A stretch of 64,000 bases of DNA from contig LNAC01000003.1 of assembly GCA_002007465.1 (NCBI GenBank), positions 16,347,380 to 16,411,379 on the forward strand, read 5' to 3'. Under the pieces are notes generated by a model. It made no database searches, was not told where the DNA came from, and saw nothing but the letters and a program-made list of their open reading frames with translations. Source of the stretch: Ailurus styani. Lineage: Eukaryota > Chordata > Mammalia > Carnivora > Ailuridae. This document shows, in pieces, positions 1 to 11,999 of the stretch (position 1 is the first letter of the stretch; every line of letters begins with the position of its first letter). The position numbers were made by a program, and so were the translations under genes.

Positions 1-2013
1 TGATAAAAATTCAATGTACAGAAATCTATTGCATTCCTATACACCAATAATGAACAGCAGAAAGAGAAATTAAGAAAACAATGCCACGTATGACACCAAA
101 TTAAGAAACCTAGAAATAGGACCTATACTCTGAGAACTATAAAACACTGATGAAAAAATTAAAGACAATACAAATAAATTGAAAGAAATTCCATGTTCAT
201 TGATTAGAAGAACATTGTTAAAATGTCTCTACTACCCAAAGCATTCTACATATTTAATGTAATCCCTAGCAAAATACCAACAACCTTCTACAGAACTAGA
301 AGCAACAATTCTAAAGTCTTTGGAAACATGAAAGACCCTAAATAGCCAAAGAACCTGGGAAAAGAAAAGCAGGAGGTATCATAATTCTGGACTTCAAGCT
401 GTACTACAAAGCTGTAATAATCAAAACGGTATGGTACTGGCACAAAAATAGATACATAGATCTATCAATGTATAGAATGGAAAACCTAGAAATAAACCCA
501 CAATTACATGGTTGATTAATCTTTGACAAAACAAAAAATATGCAATGCAAAAACAACAGTCCCTTCAACAGATTGTGTTGGGAAAACAGATAGCAACATG
601 AAGAATGAAACTAGACCACTTTTGTACACTATACACAAAAATAAACTCAAAATGGATTAAAGACCTGAGCCCTAAAGCTGTAAAAATCCTAGGGGAGAAC
701 AGAAGCAGTAACATCTTTGACATCAGTTATAGCAACTTTTTTCTTGATGGGTCTCCTGAGTCAAGGGAAACAAAAGCAAAAATGAACTATTAGGACTTCA
801 CCAAAATGAAAAGCTTCTGCACAGTGAAGGAAAAAAAAATGGAAGACAATCTACAGAATAGGAGAGGATATCTGTAAAGGACATATTCAATAAAAGGTTC
901 GTATCCAAAATCTGTAAAGAACTGATTAAGTCCAACACCCAAAAAACATAATCCAATTTAGAAATAGGCAGAAGACATGAACAGACATTTCTCCAAAGAA
1001 TATGTACAGATGGCCAACAGACATATCAAAAGATGACCGACATCACTCATCATCAAGGAGATGCAAATTGAAATTGAGCCTGGTGGCTCAGTTGGTTAAG
1101 TGGCTGTCTTTAGCTCAGGTCATGATCTCAGGGTCCTAGGATGAAGCCTCACATTGGGCTCCCTGCCAGCAGGGAGTCTGCTTCTCCCTCTCCCTCTGCC
1201 CCTACCTCTGCTTGTGCTCACATGTACACACATGTGCTCTTTAAAATAACATTTTAAAAAAATGAGATACTACCTCACACCTGCCAGACTTGCTAAAATG
1301 AAAAACACAAGAAATGACCAAGTGTTTTCAATGAAGTTAGAAAAAGGAACCATCATGCACATTTGGTGAGAAATCAAACTGTTGAAGCCACTATGGGAAA
1401 CAGCATAGAGGTCCCCCCAAAAGTTACAAATAGAACTACCTTATGATCCAGCAATCACACCACTGGATATTGACCTAATGAATTCAAAAGTACTAATTCA
1501 AAGGGATATATGTACCCAAATGTTTATAGCAGCATTATTTACAATAGCCAAGATACAGAAGCTGCCCAAATGTCCATCGATTGATGGATGGATGAAGATG
1601 TGGTATATATATGCAATGGAATATTATTTAGTCATAATGAGAGTGAAATCTTGACATTTCCAATGGCATGGATGGAACTAGAGAATATTATGCTAAGTAA
1701 AATAAGGCAGTTAGAGAAAAGCAAATGCCGTATTATTTCACTCACATGTGGAATTTAAGAAACAAAGCAAACTACCAAAGGGGGGAGGGAGAGAGAGAGA
1801 GAGAAACCAAAAAACAGACTATTATAGAGAACTGATGGTTGCCAGATGGGTGTTGGGTGGGGGATGGGTTAAATAGGTAAGGGATTAAAGAAAGGGTATA
1901 CTTGTTATGATGAGCACCAGGTGATGCATGCAATTGTTGAATCACTATATTGTATGTCCAAAACTAATATAACACTAATATTAAATGGAATTAAAATAAA
2001 AACTTTAAAAAAA
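1..2013 (+). mobile_element. LINE-1 3' portion (ORF2 C-terminal part and 3' UTR), cut by window start
   Basis: Read directly, this strand follows the L1 ORF2 order: the region after reverse transcriptase, the catggattggaag-type segment near 195-235, the C-terminal segment with atgagatactacctcac (1263 onward), then a 3' UTR with a G/A-rich polypurine run near 1780-1803 and an A-rich end at about 2013. Many frame breaks leave no long reading frame, so it is dead. A CAN SINE interrupts it at 1076-1262. The 5' part lies outside the window. Its tail resembles the short L1 end at 58588-58695 more than the tails at 15.0, 29.6 and 55.7 kb, which suggests a separate source lineage. Confidence 0.9.
1076..1262 (+). 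mobile_element. CAN SINE (SINEC), older subtype, inside L1
   Basis: The head tggctcagttgg matches the tRNA-derived A box, followed by ctcaggtcatgatctcagg, a CT-rich middle and a weak A-rich tail. The L1 reading of atgcaaatt continues after the insert at atgagatactacc, so the SINE landed in the L1 after the L1 itself. No clean TSD is left and the sequence is diverged, which marks an older copy. Confidence 0.88.
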
Positions 2014-2850
2014 TGGGAAAGTATACAAAAATGAAAAAAAATAAGCATAAAAACAGAGTTAACTTTAATAATATTATGAAAAATATTTAAAAATAAAACA
2101 TTAGGAAAATTTCTAGGAAAATACAGTTTACCTAAGGATAATTCCGAAATGAGAAACCACCTACAAAGATAACTCTCCACAGATGGAATACAGAATTTGT
2201 CAACAAGTAAATTTTTAATTAAGCTTAATATAGTTAGATGGCTTGCAGATGAACACTACCAAATGTTTAAAGGTAACTAAGTAATCAGAAAAGCTGTTCT
2301 AACTATAGCTCTCTCACACATACAGCATTTATTCATGAATAAGTACAAAAGTATTAAAATACTAGAGTATTAGAAAAGATAAGGTGGGCTCCATTTAGTT
2401 TTATTTATATCCTCCAATACTGCCTCCATTGTGGAGAGAAAAATCCAAGACTACAAAAAGGAGTTGATACTGTTGAAATACATTTCTAGGCCTAAGATGC
2501 AGTAGTGCCTGTTCTAGGTGTCATGTCAGCAAATGGAACCTAGAATTTACTTTCGTGTCCCTATAAATGCTCTGCTTGACCAGGAGTGCACTATATACAG
2601 CCAGCCAATTCCCAAATGCAAAGCCCACTATGAGCTTTATATTTTCTTCTTCTTTTTCACTTCCAGAGAAGTTGTCTACATGACTCCAACTCATCAGATA
2701 TTTTCTATTTTTCTCTTTATGTTTATTTATACTATAAAAGCTTCCTGCCTTCTGCTGCTTTTTGCAGACTCCCAAAGCAGACTGCCCACTTCATGAAGTG
2801 TTAAAGTTTTTTATATCACCAAAATGTCTTTAATAATTGTTCAAAAATCT
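2014..2850. other. Unannotated AT-rich interval
   Basis: No recognised repeat or gene. Short frames on both strands near 2518-2796 are under 95 codons, overlap each other on opposite strands and resemble nothing known to me. Confidence 0.5.
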
Positions 2851-2860
2851 GGCCAACATG

Positions 2861-3057
2861 GGCGCCTGGGTGGCTCAGTGGGTTAAAGCCTCTGCTTTCG
2901 GCTCAGGTCATGATCTCAGGGTCCTGGGATCGAGGCCCATATCGGGCTCTCTGCTCGGCAGGGAGCCTGCTTCCTCCTCTCTCTCTGCCTCTGCCTACTT
3001 GTGATCTCTCTCTCCCTGTGTCAAATAAAGAAAGAAAATCTTTAAAAAAAAAAAAAA
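2861..3057 (+). mobile_element. CAN SINE, young mustelid-type subfamily
   Basis: It has the full structure: A-box head tggctcagtggg, B-box-like gggatcgaggccc, CT-rich middle, tcaaataaag and an A14 tail. A perfect TSD, ggccaacatg, lies at 2851-2860 and 3058-3067. The exact TSD and intact tail indicate a recent insertion. Confidence 0.96.
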
Positions 3058-3437
3058 GGCCAACATGAACATTCATTTTTCAGTGATGATATTCACTAAC
3101 TGAATCCCCAACGTTACAAACACGCTTTTCTGAATCTAAAACGAGAGCTCCAGGATGGTGCTACTTCTGGAGAGTTTTTGTTTGTGTGTTTTTGTTTGTT
3201 TGTTTTTTACTTGGCACCCTTGCATTCCAAAAGGTAAACTGATACTTGATTTCTATGGGCAGTAAGTGTTAAATCGACACAGAAATGCAAGCAATAGTGT
3301 AAAAAATCAGGTAGAATCTTGGAATCACAGACTTACTGTCCAGAAGCGACCTCCAGGAACAGAGATTTAGCTGTTTGGCTTCTTCCGCACATTAGCACTG
3401 GCGGCTGAGAGTCAAGCTTTTATAATGGGATTACTCA

Positions 3438-3618
3438 CAGCTGTTCTCAAACTTGAGGGAGAATCAGAATCACCTGGGAGGGTTATCAAACTACAGAGGC
3501 TCTGCCCCACCACCAGTTTCTGATTTGTACGTCTGAACAAGGTCTAAGAATTTGCATTTCTAATGAGTTCCCAGGAGATGATAATAATGCTGGTCCAGGG
3601 CCACACTTCAAGACCTAG
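3438..3618 (-). mobile_element. MER5A-type hAT-Charlie non-autonomous DNA transposon
   Basis: The segment starts with gctgttctcaaacttgag and ends with ggtccagggccacacttcaa, the two inverted ends typical of MER5A. Inside are aatcacctggga, ctgccccaccacc and aatttgcatttctaa, all standard MER5A words in reverse orientation. It is a eutherian-wide fossil of about 180 bp with no coding capacity. Confidence 0.85.
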
Positions 3619-3965
3619 ACTAAGCTCCTCTTTTTGAGATGGAGAAACAGGCCTAGCCAGTGAGATTAGAAGTAACCTGACCAGGGGGCACCTGTGTGGC
3701 ACTGTTGGTTAAGCTTCTGACTCTTGGTTTCAGCTCAGGTCATGACCTCTGCAGGGTCATGAGATCAAGCCCCATGTCCAGCTGTGTTCAGCAAGGAGTC
3801 TGCTTGAGATTCTCTCTCCCCCTCTGCTTCTGCCCTTCCTGCTCCTGCGCCCTCTCTCTCTCTCTCTCTCCCTCTCAAATAAATCTTTAAAAAAAAGAAA
3901 AGTAGTGAATTGCCCAGGATCACACTATCAGTTTTTGACATAACCAGAAGTCAGTCTTAAAGCAT
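3619..3965 (-). repeat. MIR/L2-like ancient SINE tail, split by a CAN SINE
   Basis: The first half has gagatggagaaacaggcc and the second half gaattgcccaggatcacac. Together they match the familiar reverse-complement MIR/L2 block (gaaactgaggc, then cttgcccaaggtcacac). The CAN SINE at 3685-3897 sits between them. Low similarity is expected for this age. Confidence 0.6.
3685..3897 (+). mobile_element. CAN SINE, older subtype (gactcttgg type)
   Basis: Head gggggcacctgtgtggc, then ctgactcttggtttcagctc, a (CT)n stretch and aataaatctttaaa. It is inserted in a MIR. A decayed TSD is likely: agtaacctgaccagg (3670-3684) against agtgaattgcccagg just after the tail (11 of 15 positions). Confidence 0.9.
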
Positions 3966-4017
3966 GTGGCAATTCTATTATTTCTCCTCTCTCCCTCTTC
4001 TTGCCATCAAATTTATG

Positions 4018-4130
4018 TACATATATATACATATAAATAATATAATATGTAATGTATGTGTGTAATATATACATGTATATTGTATGTATATAATGCATAA
4101 TACATAATATATATGTAATATATATCAGTA
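4018..4130. repeat. AT/GT-rich simple repeat
   Basis: Irregular alternation of ta, at and tg dinucleotides over about 110 bp. Opposite-strand frames rich in Tyr and Ile through here are translations of the repeat. Confidence 0.9.
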
Positions 4131-4224
4131 TTTCCTTTAACAACAGAAAGCTTGTCCCTCACCAGAATAAGTGTGAAGAATGAGGAAATGATTACATTGA
4201 AAAATACAGTAGGACCATGCTTCC

Positions 4225-4550
4225 ACAATAAACTATCTCAAAGTTAAAAAAAAAACCTCCAAATTTAATAGTTTAAAAGAACAAAATTTATTTCTCACTA
4301 AAACTGTATTGATATTAAGGGACAGCTGGTTTTTCAAATCTGGATCACCCATGGATCCAATCTAAAGAAGTCGTCATCATTGAGATTATTGTTAGTTACA
4401 AAGAGAAGGAATGAGATATAAAAATGAACCGTGACTCTTAATATTTCCACCTGGAAGGGGTATAGTTCACCTCCATACATTTCATTATCTAGAGAAAGTC
4501 ACTCAACCACACCCAAAGTGTGACATATTTTATGCCCCATCTCAAAACAT
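4225..4550 (+). repeat. Ancient mammalian repeat, family not named (copy 1)
   Basis: Shared word order with 25085-25406 and with a repeat I recall from other mammals: tttatttctcac early, then ttccacctggaag, then acatttcatt followed by agtcactcaaccacaccc. Strongly diverged. I cannot name the family without a library search. Confidence 0.4.
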
Positions 4551-4764
4551 CTCAGCCCTCCTTTTATTGACTTTTGCTGTATGTAATCAGCAATACGTGT
4601 ATAGCCTCACAGCACCATGGCTTAGTGGCAGGATGCCTATCTTTCTTTCTACATAAAGATATAGGGGGTGAAAATAACCCCCTTTTCCTTCTTTCTAGAA
4701 AGGGAGTTAGTTCCATGTTTGATTCCACAGGATAAGATGATCAAACTATTAAAAACAAGAAGGG

Positions 4765-4978
4765 TTGGCACCCAGGTTCCTCAGTTGGTTAAGTGTCTGC
4801 CTTTGCCTCAGGTCATGATCCTGGGTCCTGGGATTGAGCTCTGATAGGGCTCCCTGCTCAGTGTAAAGCCTACATCTCCCTCTGCCTCTGCCACACACCT
4901 GCTTGTTTTTTCTCTCCCACTCACTCTCTCTCTCAAATAAATAAAAAAAATCTTTAAAATAATAAAATAAAATAAAAT
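4765..4978 (+). mobile_element. CAN SINE
   Basis: Head ggcacccaggttcctcagtt, then ctcaggtcatgatcctggg, a CT-rich middle, and a tail that has become (AAAAT)n. Perfect 14-bp TSD aaaaacaagaaggg at 4751-4764 and 4979-4992. Confidence 0.94.
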
Positions 4979-4992
4979 AAAAACAAGAAGGG

Positions 4993-6312
4993 AATTATAA
5001 TAAGTCAACTATATATGTCTGTCACGTGCATATATACAAAGAGTAATCATGTAGTAAATATCACAATCATAAATAAAAATATAATATTCTTATAAAATTT
5101 AAAGGGAAATGTTAAAGACATATATGACAATAAACAAACAACAACAAAAAACTTAACATACTACTCCTGACACAAGAGAAGAGTTTGGACATTGAATAGA
5201 CATAACTTACTTTTTCTAATCATAAACCAAAAATAAATTTTGGATCTATACATCATATCACATGCCATGACTAGCTGCAAATTGGTTTAAAGATTTAGAT
5301 TAAAAAAGAAAACAGTAAAAAAATATTTAAAATATTGGAACATGTTATTAAAAACATGAATAAAATAAGTTCTTTCTAAGTTTAATTCCAAATATGAAAT
5401 CTAATATAATATGATAAAAGATTGATAAAACAATTTTCTAAAAAAGATGTTCTATATTAAAACATACACACACAAACATATCATAAGAAAAGTCACAATA
5501 CAAAAGCCAAACCAGAAAAAAATTGCATCTCATACCCCAGATTAAGGGCTACACTTATTATAGGAAGAAGCCTAGAAACAGAACAAAAAACTGGAAAGTA
5601 CATGGAGAGTGATTATTTTAAAATGAAATATTAGAAAAGATCATTTAAGCATATGAAGAGATGCTTAACCTCTTTCCTTCATAAAAATAAATATGATTTT
5701 CATCTAACTGGTTGGTAAATCCACGTATCTTTGATCACACTTGGCAAGGCTCTGGGGACAGAACAACTCTTGTGCTTTGCCAATAGGAGAGTAAACTAAT
5801 ACAAACCCTATAGAAAGCATTGTAGCAATGTTTCACATAACCTTTGACTCAGCAACTCACTCCTGAGTGTTTTAGTAACTGATGTATCTGCACATGTACC
5901 TAGAGATATATTTACATTGTTATTCATCCCATCATATGTTTACATCTCCAATGATTGGAGATAGTTTAAATTTTAATTAGGGCTTAAATGATAATATATC
6001 CATACACAAATACTATATAGCTCTACGATAGTTCTCTATATCATATGGAATGCTTTGTAAAATGTATTTTTAGATTAAGGAAATATAGGCTAAAACAGTG
6101 TACATAAGAATCTTTTTAATTATGGGAAATTAGAAATTTATAAGTTTGTATTTGTTTAAATATGCCTGGAAAAGTCCAGCTGATACATCAGAAAGTATGA
6201 GTAGCTTCCTTGCGTGGGAGGATGTCACAGTCAAGGATGTGGAAGCATTTTTTCATTGTATTTTTTTAAAATGTTTTTAGGATTCTAAGCTTTTGGAATA
6301 CATTACCTATTC
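4993..6312. other. Unannotated AT-rich interval
   Basis: No gene and no repeat I can name. Short phrases near 5640-5860 (aagatgcttaacctc, cttggcaaggctctgggg, ctatagaaagcattg) are loosely reminiscent of an old sense-strand L1 3' region, but the match is too weak to call. Confidence 0.4.
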
Positions 6313-6323
6313 AAAAACTAAGT

Positions 6324-6518
6324 GAGGAATGCCTGGCTTAGTTGGTTAAACATCTGCCTTCGGCTCAAGTCGTGATCCCAGTCCCGGGATCAAGCCCCAC
6401 GTCAGACTCCCTGCTCAGTGGGGAGTCTGCTTCTCCCTCTCCTTCTGCTCTTCCTCCTCCCCCTGCTCATGCTCTTTCTCCCAAATTAATTAATTGATTT
6501 TTAAAAATTTAAAAAACA
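6324..6518 (+). mobile_element. CAN SINE, older subtype
   Basis: atgcctggcttagttggtt head, ctgccttcggctcaagtc, ctccctgctcagtggggag, CT-rich middle and AT-rich tail. TSD aaaaactaagt at 6313-6323 and 6519-6529. Confidence 0.92.
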
Positions 6519-6937
6519 AAAAACTAAGTAATATTCGTGGCTCAAATTGCTGTAATGTATGTCCATATTCTCATCTTTCCGCTTGCTATTGTTCTTTGTT
6601 TCTAGGAAGAACATGACCTTTTTCGTATTTCCCAAGGCAGAGCTAAGACAAATAAAGGTAAAGTTAGTGGTTAACTAATGCTTTACTTAATAGGGGAAGG
6701 GAAAAAACAATGGAGTTAGTGGTGGCAGTGGGAAGGAGGTACTTGTATTTAATATAAGGTTATAAAAATGATTGTAATTCAGAATAGAAAAATCAAAATA
6801 GAGTATTAAACTATTAAAATTATTAAAATTCAGAATTAGTAGTTTTTGAACATCTTTTATTTTCTGACTCTTCTGTTGCAAGGCCAATTTCCTCCCCACT
6901 ATCCCCTCTAAACTCCTTCCTTTTGGGTCTCAGGAAC

Positions 6938-6982
6938 TTAAAAAAAAAAAAAGAAAAAGAAAAAGAAAAGAAAAAGAAAACT
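6938..6982 (+). repeat. A-rich (AAAAAG)n simple repeat
   Basis: A12 followed by agaaaaag units. No SINE body precedes it, so it is either a plain microsatellite or the tail of a lost insertion. Confidence 0.85.
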
Positions 6983-7516
6983 TTTTAACACTACCTACAG
7001 AAGTCCAACAACCATGTAAATTTCTCATAATCTTACACCCACCTAGAATACCATTTATTTTTTTTATGTAAAGCAGCCCTGCTCCTTTTTATGTCAAACT
7101 TTCCTTTGCAGACAGTACCTTTACTTTAATAACCAAATGGTGATTGTTGTATTGTACTAAACAAGAGTTCTCTAATTTTAGTCTCCACTTTTAGAAATAC
7201 AAAAAAAAAAAAAAAAGACAGACGCTTTGAAATAACAGATCTGTTTGTTTTTTTAACTTCTTATAACACATTGTCTTAGTTCATGGATTTATTTTGACTT
7301 ACAGCTATATATTTTAATAATTCCCTGACTTTCTTTTTTTCCCTTAATGGCATTTTTAAATTCTAGCCGTGGAATTATGCTTATTTTCTAAACTTACATT
7401 GAAATATTCTTTTATGTTGTTGTATGAGATGAAAACTCTTCCCTTCTTCCCTCTTAGGTTCTTTGGCTGACCTAATTAAATTGACATTAAACAGACTAAC
7501 TGGAGAAAAACAAATT
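6983..7516. other. Unannotated interval with an A17 run
   Basis: It holds a poly(A) run near 7200-7217 and otherwise unique-looking AT-rich sequence. No gene seen. Confidence 0.5.
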
Positions 7517-7891
7517 TAATTTCTTGCATACAGGAGCTCATAAAAATATGAGACTACAACAGGTGACCAAATCAGGCAGCTTTTATAAACCTTTTAGACA
7601 AACAATAAATTTATCTAGACTTGACAAGACAAGGAAGTTTGGGGGCTTGGGTAGCAAATTAATGAAGTAACAAGGTTTATTTTTTATAATACCTTCTTTT
7701 TTTTTTTTNTAATTTCTTGCATACAGGAGCTCATAAAAATATGAGACTACAACAGGTGACCAAATCAGGCAGCTTTTATAAACCTTTTAGACAAACAATA
7801 AATTTATCTAGACTTGACAAGACAAGGAAGTTTGGGGGCTTGGGTAGCAAATTAATGAAGTAACAAGGTTTATTTTTTATAATACCTTCTT
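7517..7891. repeat. 182-bp direct duplication around a single N
   Basis: Positions 7517-7698 and 7710-7891 appear identical. Between them lie a poly(T) run and one N at 7709. Such a perfect local copy at an N is best explained as two overlapping contig ends that were never merged. The duplicated sequence may be part of an old dispersed repeat that I cannot name. Confidence 0.9.
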
Positions 7892-7943
7892 ACCCCTAAA
7901 TTCCCTGTCCTTGGGGACGAGGAAACCTTCTGCACTCCTAGTA

Positions 7944-8946
7944 TAGGCACACCTCATTCTATTGTTCTTTGCTTTGTTGCACTTAGCAAATAATGCAATT
8001 TTTGTGAAGTGAAGGTATATGGAAACCCTGTGTTGAGCAAGTCTGTTGAAGCTATTTTTCCAATAACATTTTCTTACTTCATGTCTCTGTGTCACATTTC
8101 AGTAATCCTCACAATATTTCAATTTCTTCATTATTATATTTGTTATGGTGATCTGTGATCAATAATCTTTGATGTTACTATGATAATTTTAGGATGTCAG
8201 GAACTTTATTCATAGAGAACTATGAATTTAATTGATAGGTGTGTGTTCTGATTGCTTCATCTATTGGTCACTGGCTCACCCCTCCCCCTCTCTTCAGACT
8301 TCCCTATTCCCCATCACAAAACAATATTGAAATTAGCCCAGTCAATAACCCTGCAATGACCTCTAAGTGTTCAAATGAAAAAAAGAGTTACACACCTCTC
8401 ACTTTACATCAAAAACTAGGAATGATCAAGCTTAGTGAGGAATGTATATTGAAAGCCAAAATAGACTGAAAGCTAGGCCTCTTGCACCAAGCAGTTACCC
8501 AAGTTGTGAATTCCAGTGAACACACAAATGATAAGAGAAAATGCCTTATTGCTGTTTTAGTGGTCAGGATAGATCAAACTACCCTAACATTCCCTTAAGC
8601 CAAAGCCTTATCCAGAGCATGGTCCTAACTCTTTTCTATGAAGACAAAGAGGTGAGGAGGCTGCAAAAGAAAAGTTTGAAGCCAGCAAAGGCAGGTTCAT
8701 GAGGTTTAAGGAAAGAAGCCAATCGCATAACATAAAAATGCAAAATGAATCAGTAAGTGCTGAAGTGGAAACTGAAGTAAGTTATCCAGAAGATCTAGTT
8801 AAGATCATTAATGAAGGTGGCTACAGTAAACAATAGATTTGCAATGTAGATGAAACAGCCTCATATTAGAAGATACCATCTAGGACTTTCATAGCTAGAG
8901 AGAAGTCAATGACTGGCTTCTACGCTTCAGTGAAAGTACAGGCTGA
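7944..8946 (+). mobile_element. Tigger1 (Tc1/mariner-pogo) DNA transposon relic, 3' truncated
   Basis: The left terminal sequence taggcacacctcattctatt matches the Tigger1 inverted repeat beside a TA. The following words (gcacttagcaaataatgc, ttatggtgatctgtgatca, aagcttagtgaggaatg, gcctcttgcaccaa, gaagatctagttaagatc) keep the Tigger1 order. The copy stops near 8946, inside the transposase region, and lacks the right end. It is scattered with indels and is a eutherian-age fossil. Confidence 0.88.
8356..8469 (+). pseudogene. Tigger1 transposase N-terminus, broken
   Basis: From the ATG at 8356 about 37 codons remain in frame, starting MTSKCSNEKKS and containing LTLHQKLGMIKLSEE. This is the start of the pogo/CENP-B-type helix-turn-helix DNA-binding domain of Tigger1 transposase. 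A stop follows at 8467. Downstream transposase sequence continues only in broken frames to about 8946, so the catalytic DDE/D region is missing. The same frame is open upstream to 8239, but that part is transposon 5' UTR. Confidence 0.8.
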
Positions 8947-9099
8947 TCCATCCATCTTGGATATCTACATTGTAGTATAAGGGTTTTCGCATTAAATTTC
9001 ACTTTCAGAAGAGAAGGAAAAGAGTAAAAATAATTTATAGAATTTGACATGTCATGTTTTCATTATTCTATGCACAAATTTTTTATAATTTTCTTTCTT

Positions 9100-9725
9100 T
9101 GTAATTTCTGACTCAATCATTTTAAAAAATATTTTGTTTAATTTCCAAATAGGTGGAGATATTTCATCTATTTTTATTATTGATTTTCAGTCTAATCCCA
9201 TCGTTGTCAGAAATTATTCTATGATTTCAATCCTTTGAAATTTGTTAGGACTTTCTTATGATCCATCAGCTGGACTTAATTGGTAAATGTTCCATGTTCT
9301 TCTTTAAAAAAGTGTATTTTACAGTTGATCAGTGTAATGTAGCATAAAAACATTGTATTTATTTTTGTTTATAGAGTATTTCAATTTTCCTGAATATTTA
9401 CTGATTTTTAAAATTTTGGTTATATGAATTTCTGAGAATTAAAATATCTCCCCTGAAATTGTGAAAGTGTCTATTTTTCTCTCTGGTTCTGATTTTTACA
9501 TTTGTATTTTGAAGTTCAGATAGAGTTAACATTTTTTCTTTTAAATAAAGTGATTATTTCATCATTATAAAATATCTTTTTATTTCTCATGTGTCTTTTT
9601 CCTGATAACTATTTTTCTGATATTAATAAGCCAGCCTAGCTTCTTAATGCTTCGTGGGCTTAATATTTAAAAACATATCTTTCTATCCTTTTACTGACAT
9701 CCTTTCAGTGTCTTATATTTAAATA
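9100..9725 (-). mobile_element. Old L1 fragment (ORF2 5' region), antisense
   Basis: The + strand carries the reverse complement of the early ORF2 region in order: atttctgactcaatcat, gatttcaatcctttgaaatt, gtaaatgttccatg, tctgatattaataagcc and ctatccttttactgac. High divergence indicates an L1M-age copy. Sequence after 9827 may continue an old L1 but I cannot prove it. Confidence 0.75.
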
Positions 9726-9757
9726 AACAATTGAAAAATAGTTATGTTTTTAAATAT

Positions 9758-9826
9758 ATGTGTATATGTAATATACATACAGGTATAGATATATGTATAT
9801 GTATGTGTATATATGTACAGATAGAT
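9758..9826. repeat. TA/TG simple repeat
   Basis: Irregular (TATG)n and (TA)n over about 70 bp. Confidence 0.85.
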
Positions 9827-11061
9827 TTCCATTTAACAATATACTTAATATCTCTAGTGCTCTGCTTCATTGTTATATTTGCTTTTATTGATTATTTTTT
9901 CTCTTGTTCATGTGTCACATTTTCCTGTTTTCTCTCAGATCCAAATTTCTTTTCTTTAGTGCTGACATCAGGGATATTAAATTATTGAAAGTCTGGATTT
10001 CATTTTATTCCTCAAAGATTTTTTTTTTCCTAGCAGACATACAATTATTTTTCTGGTAGATCTGTTTTGTCCTAGCAAGGCATATGTTTAGTTCTGATAG
10101 GTCACTACCATTAAGGTGTGACCTTTCTGGGTTCTCAACTAATTGTCTGGATGATGAGTGAGGATTTCTCTAGGTGGTTGAAAGAGTGATAGCTTTGATC
10201 CCTATGAGACTTCTAGAATCTCACTTATCTCACAACCTCCTGGTAGGGTGTTTTCCTCCAAGCTGGTGTCTGTTCTTTGCCAGGTTTCATGGAATCTTAC
10301 TTTGAGCATGTGCAACTTAATAATCAGTAAGAGAGTCAAGCTTCTAGAGTTGTTTCTTTTCGTAGTTTCCTTATCTCTAGTACTCTGCCCTGCAAATTCT
10401 ATCTACATCAGCAGCCCAGAATGCAGTTCTTTTCTTTTTTATCTTGCTCTGTTTTAAACCAACTTCTCTGTTTGGAAAACCACCATAGGTGGAAAGACAG
10501 GGTAACTGTGGATCTCATCTCACATATTTCCCTTATTTCAAACTCTTCATTGTCTACTTCATGAAAAACATATTTAATAGAGTCTATTAAGTTTTATAAT
10601 TATTTGTGGTATGACAATAAGGCTGATATTCACCACTCTGTCACCCCTGAAACCAGAAATCACCCAATTAATTTTAATAAAGATTTTCTCTTTGGTCCTC
10701 TTGTTTTCCCTCATATTTTCTGTGTGGTTATCACTTATTTATTAAATCACACATTTATTTATTTATTAAATCTGTCTTCATTCTTGATTACACTCTCTAG
10801 CTATTGGAGTCTACATCCAGGATTTTGTTGAAAATTTCTGTTCCCATAGCCTACCAAAAAATCAAACACAATACATTGAGTCCAAAATAATTGTCCCTCT
10901 CTCCATTTCATTGTCCTACCTTGCTCATTTCATTATTATCTCCTCCCTTGATTAGATGAAAAAGTCTAAATATTATCTATCTCTCATAGTCTCTACGGCC
11001 AATAAATTTTCTAGTATTGCTAATTCTCTTTTTGCGATATATTTCACATCTAAAATTATAA
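9827..11061. other. Unannotated interval, possibly old L1-related
   Basis: T-rich on this strand. The phrases near 9970-10140 look like diverged antisense repeat sequence but no family can be named. Frames at 9731-9988, 10248-10457 and 10604-10831 are under 90 codons and unconvincing. Confidence 0.4.
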
Positions 11062-11069
11062 TAGTTAGG

Positions 11070-11245
11070 GGCACCTAGGTGGCTCAGTTGGTTAAGTGCC
11101 TGACTCTTGATTTTGGCGCAGGTAATGCTCTCAGGGTTGTGAGATCAAGCCCAGATTGGGTTCCATGCTGGCTGTGGAGCCTGCTTAAGATTTTCTCTCT
11201 TCCTCTCCCTCTGCTCCCCACTCCCACTCACACACACTCTTTCTG

Positions 11246-11300
<55 letters not shown>

Positions 11301-11308
11301 AATATTTG
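11070..11308 (+). mobile_element. CAN SINE with (TAAA)n tail
   Basis: ggcacctaggtggctcagtt head, ctgactcttgattttgg, CT-rich middle. The tail has expanded to about 14 TAAA units (11247-11303). TSD tagttagg at 11062-11069 and 11309-11316. The gactcttga core places it with the older copies. Confidence 0.93.
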
Positions 11309-11316
11309 TAGTTAGG

Positions 11317-11999
11317 ACACTTTGATTGTATGTGGCGAACAACTGGTATTACTATAAGTAAGTAGGGGCAATTTCCTCAAAGTTATAAGTTGTTTTATGT
11401 AATAAAATAGCTGGAATGATTCCATAATTAAGGAATGGAGTGGAACATTGGAGAAGCATGGTCTCAGAACTCTTTTTTTCTCCATATATTTTCTCATCTC
11501 TAGACATCTGCTTTATTTTTCTTACTACAAATCAGCATTCTTTGCTTCACTATTCACGTGGAATAAAATTGCTATTTAGAGCACCAAAGTTTATATAGAA
11601 ACTATTTAAAAAATAAGATTAGAAAGAAATCAGTTAGCTCCAAGTCTAAATTCATAAGGAATGGTATCATCAACTTAGATTAGGCAATATTATCTTTATA
11701 AATGAAGATCTGGAAAAAGACTGATATTGTTCAAATTGTCTATCAAAAGTTATCTCTGGTATTTCACACATAGTTGTGTTGAGTAAGATATTATATCTTA
11801 CTAGGCAGACAACCAATAAATGTTTATGACTTTTAACCTCTTAAATGATCAAAATACTCACACATTTTTATATAGGTATAGAAATTTTCTTAGAGCAATT
11901 TGTTCCATATAGAAGAGACCTTTTATTGCATGAGTCATGAATTATAGTTCTGTCATTAAGTGTGATGGCAAGAACAGAGTTGAAATCATATTATTTTTC
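11317..11999. other. Unannotated AT-rich interval
   Basis: No recognised repeat or gene. Confidence 0.5.

Noticed and set aside
2861..3057. SINE copies considered as tRNA genes because of A- and B-box-like sequences
   Set aside because: They do not fold as intact tRNAs and are followed by SINE bodies, tails and TSDs; they are retroposons.
7517..7891. Duplicated block considered as LTRs or a CRISPR-like repeat
   Set aside because: Only two copies, perfect identity, an N at the join and no LTR ends; an assembly overlap explains it better.
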